The position numbers were made by a program, and so were the translations under genes. A stretch of DNA of 64,000 bases from Herbaspirillum sp. WKF16 (GTDB lineage Bacteria > Pseudomonadota > Gammaproteobacteria > Burkholderiales > Burkholderiaceae_D). The notes beneath the pieces were generated by a model. That model saw only the letters and a list, made by a program, of their open reading frames with translations. It made no database searches and was not told where the DNA came from. The stretch spans positions 3,968,001 to 4,032,000 of the forward strand of contig NZ_CP118632.1 of the NCBI RefSeq assembly GCF_028993615.1. Reading direction: 5' to 3'. Every line of letters begins with the position of its first letter. Position 1 is the first letter of the stretch. Of the stretch, positions 62,935-64,000 are shown in pieces.

Positions 62935-62966
62935 GCAGCCGTTGGCGTTCTCGCGCCAACGGCTGC
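62935..62966. terminator. Hairpin after the dehydratase gene
   Basis: Perfect 13-bp arms GCAGCCGTTGGCG / CGCCAACGGCTGC with a six-base loop, followed by GTCGTTTCC on the plus strand. The weak T-run makes it a leaky terminator or processing hairpin between the dehydratase and the next gene. Confidence 0.6.
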
Positions 62967-63151
62967 GTCGTTTCCGGCGCCGCGCGCGGTCGCCGGAAAG
63001 GCGCCTTCCGGTTCACCGCGAAGACGTCTTTCCAGCGGTTACGCCAACAGCAATACAGCCAAGCATTGTTTGATCCGCTTCATGCGGGCCTGCAGCTGAT
63101 CCCGTTCAGTTCAGCGCAGCCCGTCCGCCCCACAACCAAGGAGTTAAGAAT

Positions 63152-64000
63152 ATGGCCCACACTTTCACGATCCAGGCGCACCTGCCCGAAGACCACGCCC
63201 AAGCCACGCTGATCGGCCGCATCTGGCAGCCGGGCGTCGGCCCGGTGCTGGTCAAGGTCGATGCCGACGGCGTTTATGACCTGACCCAGGTCGCCGCCAC
63301 CTCCAGCCAGCTGCTGGAACTGGCCGATCCGGCCGCCGCCGTGAAGACGGCCGGCGCGCTGCCGCGCCTGGCTTCGCTGCAGGACCTGCTGGACAACGCC
63401 GACGCCGCCGGGCGCGACACTGCGAAGCCCTGGCTGCTGGCGCCGATCGACCTGCAGGCGGTCAAGGCCAGCGGCGTGACCTTCGTGGCCAGCATGCTGG
63501 AGCGCGTGATCGAGGAACAGGCGCGCGGCGACGCCGCCCGCGCCGAAGCCGTGCGGCGCGCCATTACCGCGGTGATCGGCGACAACCTCTCCAGCGTGGT
63601 GCCGGGCTCGCCCGAGGCCGCCAAGCTCAAGGAAGTGCTGCTGGAACAGGGCGTATGGTCGCAGTACCTGGAAGTGGGCATCGGCCCGGACGCCGAGATC
63701 TTCACCAAGGCGCAGCCGATGTCCTCGGTGGGACTGGGCGACGAGGTGGGCATCCATCCCAAGTCGGTCTGGAACAACCCAGAGCCGGAAATCGTGCTGG
63801 CCATCAACAGCCGCGGCCAGGTGGTCGGCTCGACGCTGGGCAACGACGTCAACCTGCGCGACTTCGAAGGCCGCAGCGCGCTGCTGCTGGGCAAGGCCAA
63901 GGACAACAACGCCTCCTGCGCGGTCGGTCCTTTTATTCGTCTTTTCGACGCAAACTTTTCAATTGACGACGTGCGCCGCGCCGAACTTACAATGCGTGTC
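63152..64000 (+). CDS. FAH-family hydrolase, partial (cut by window end)
   Basis: The first 283 codons are present with no stop before 64000. The protein starts AHTFTIQAHLPEDHAQATLI and contains VTFVASMLERVIEEQARGDA, EIFTKAQPMSSVGLGDEVGI and PEPEIVLAINSRGQVVG, as in fumarylacetoacetate-hydrolase-family enzymes, whose metal ligands include the glutamates of the PEPE segment. ACCAAGGAGTTAAG precedes the ATG. It is in the same direction as the dehydratase, 229 nt downstream. A role in keto-deoxy-acid dehydration fits but is inferred. Confidence 0.88.
   Translation, partial: MAHTFTIQAHLPEDHAQATLIGRIWQPGVGPVLVKVDADGVYDLTQVAATSSQLLELADPAAAVKTAGALPRLASLQDLLDNADAAGRDTAKPWLLAPIDLQAVKASGVTFVASMLERVIEEQARGDAARAEAVRRAITAVIGDNLSSVVPGSPEAAKLKEVLLEQGVWSQYLEVGIGPDAEIFTKAQPMSSVGLGDEVGIHPKSVWNNPEPEIVLAINSRGQVVGSTLGNDVNLRDFEGRSALLLGKAKDNNASCAVGPFIRLFDANFSIDDVRRAELTMRV

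Overview
The window is a GC-rich bacterial chromosome segment. Gene content and protein style point to a betaproteobacterium of the Oxalobacteraceae, most like Herbaspirillum; this is an inference, since no rRNA or marker comparison could be made. There is no transposase, integrase, phage gene, CRISPR array, tRNA or rRNA gene. Coding is dense, and most long ORFs on the opposite strand of a gene are GC-skew shadows.

Layout. 1-1960 is a gene-free block of about three tandem copies of a 466-504 bp repeat rich in hairpins. 1976-9871 holds a LysR regulator, a GlcD-type FAD oxidase, a corrinoid adenosyltransferase, the isoprenoid operon xseB-ispA-dxs and a lone Rieske oxygenase. 10101-14050 has a DMT exporter, a rhodanese-type sulfurtransferase, a LysR regulator with a tiny divergent ORF, and a ZIP metal transporter whose start codon appears to be ATC. 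13993-20522 is a Pil-Chp type chemosensory operon (pilH, pilI, pilJ, chpA) downstream of rubredoxin, with an FNR-like site between them. 20616-28411 is a housekeeping stretch: thiD-like, hemL, erpA, bactofilin, a DUF6776-like protein, argC, rplM-rpsI, OsmC and coq7. A well-formed 91-nt small-RNA candidate lies upstream of rplM. 28488-36627 has pyrC, a complete glutamate/aspartate ABC transporter (gltIJKL), NAD-type glutamate dehydrogenase and a LysR regulator.

36742-43987 has an ATM1-type ABC exporter, a YciA-like thioesterase, a sugar-acid set (2-hydroxyacid dehydrogenase, 2-keto-3-deoxygalactonokinase, KDPGal aldolase) and fadD. 44290-55641 is a mixed region of peptidases, a molybdopterin oxidoreductase, an AraC regulator, a LysE exporter and several proteins of unknown function.

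55871-64000 looks like one catabolic unit: a GbpR-like LysR regulator divergent from an AraD1/FAH-fold dehydratase, a four-gene polar-amino-acid-type ABC transporter, a UxaA-family dehydratase and a second FAH-family enzyme cut by the window end. I infer import and stepwise dehydration of a sugar acid, with the transporter recruited from an amino-acid family. A 19-codon ORF with a strong ribosome binding site sits just ahead of the transporter.

The most promising unexplained items are the small RNA with its C/U-rich anti-Shine-Dalgarno segment (26888-26978), the sugar-acid cluster and its mini-ORF, the non-canonical ZIP start, two FNR-like boxes beside iron protein genes, and the tandem repeat block.
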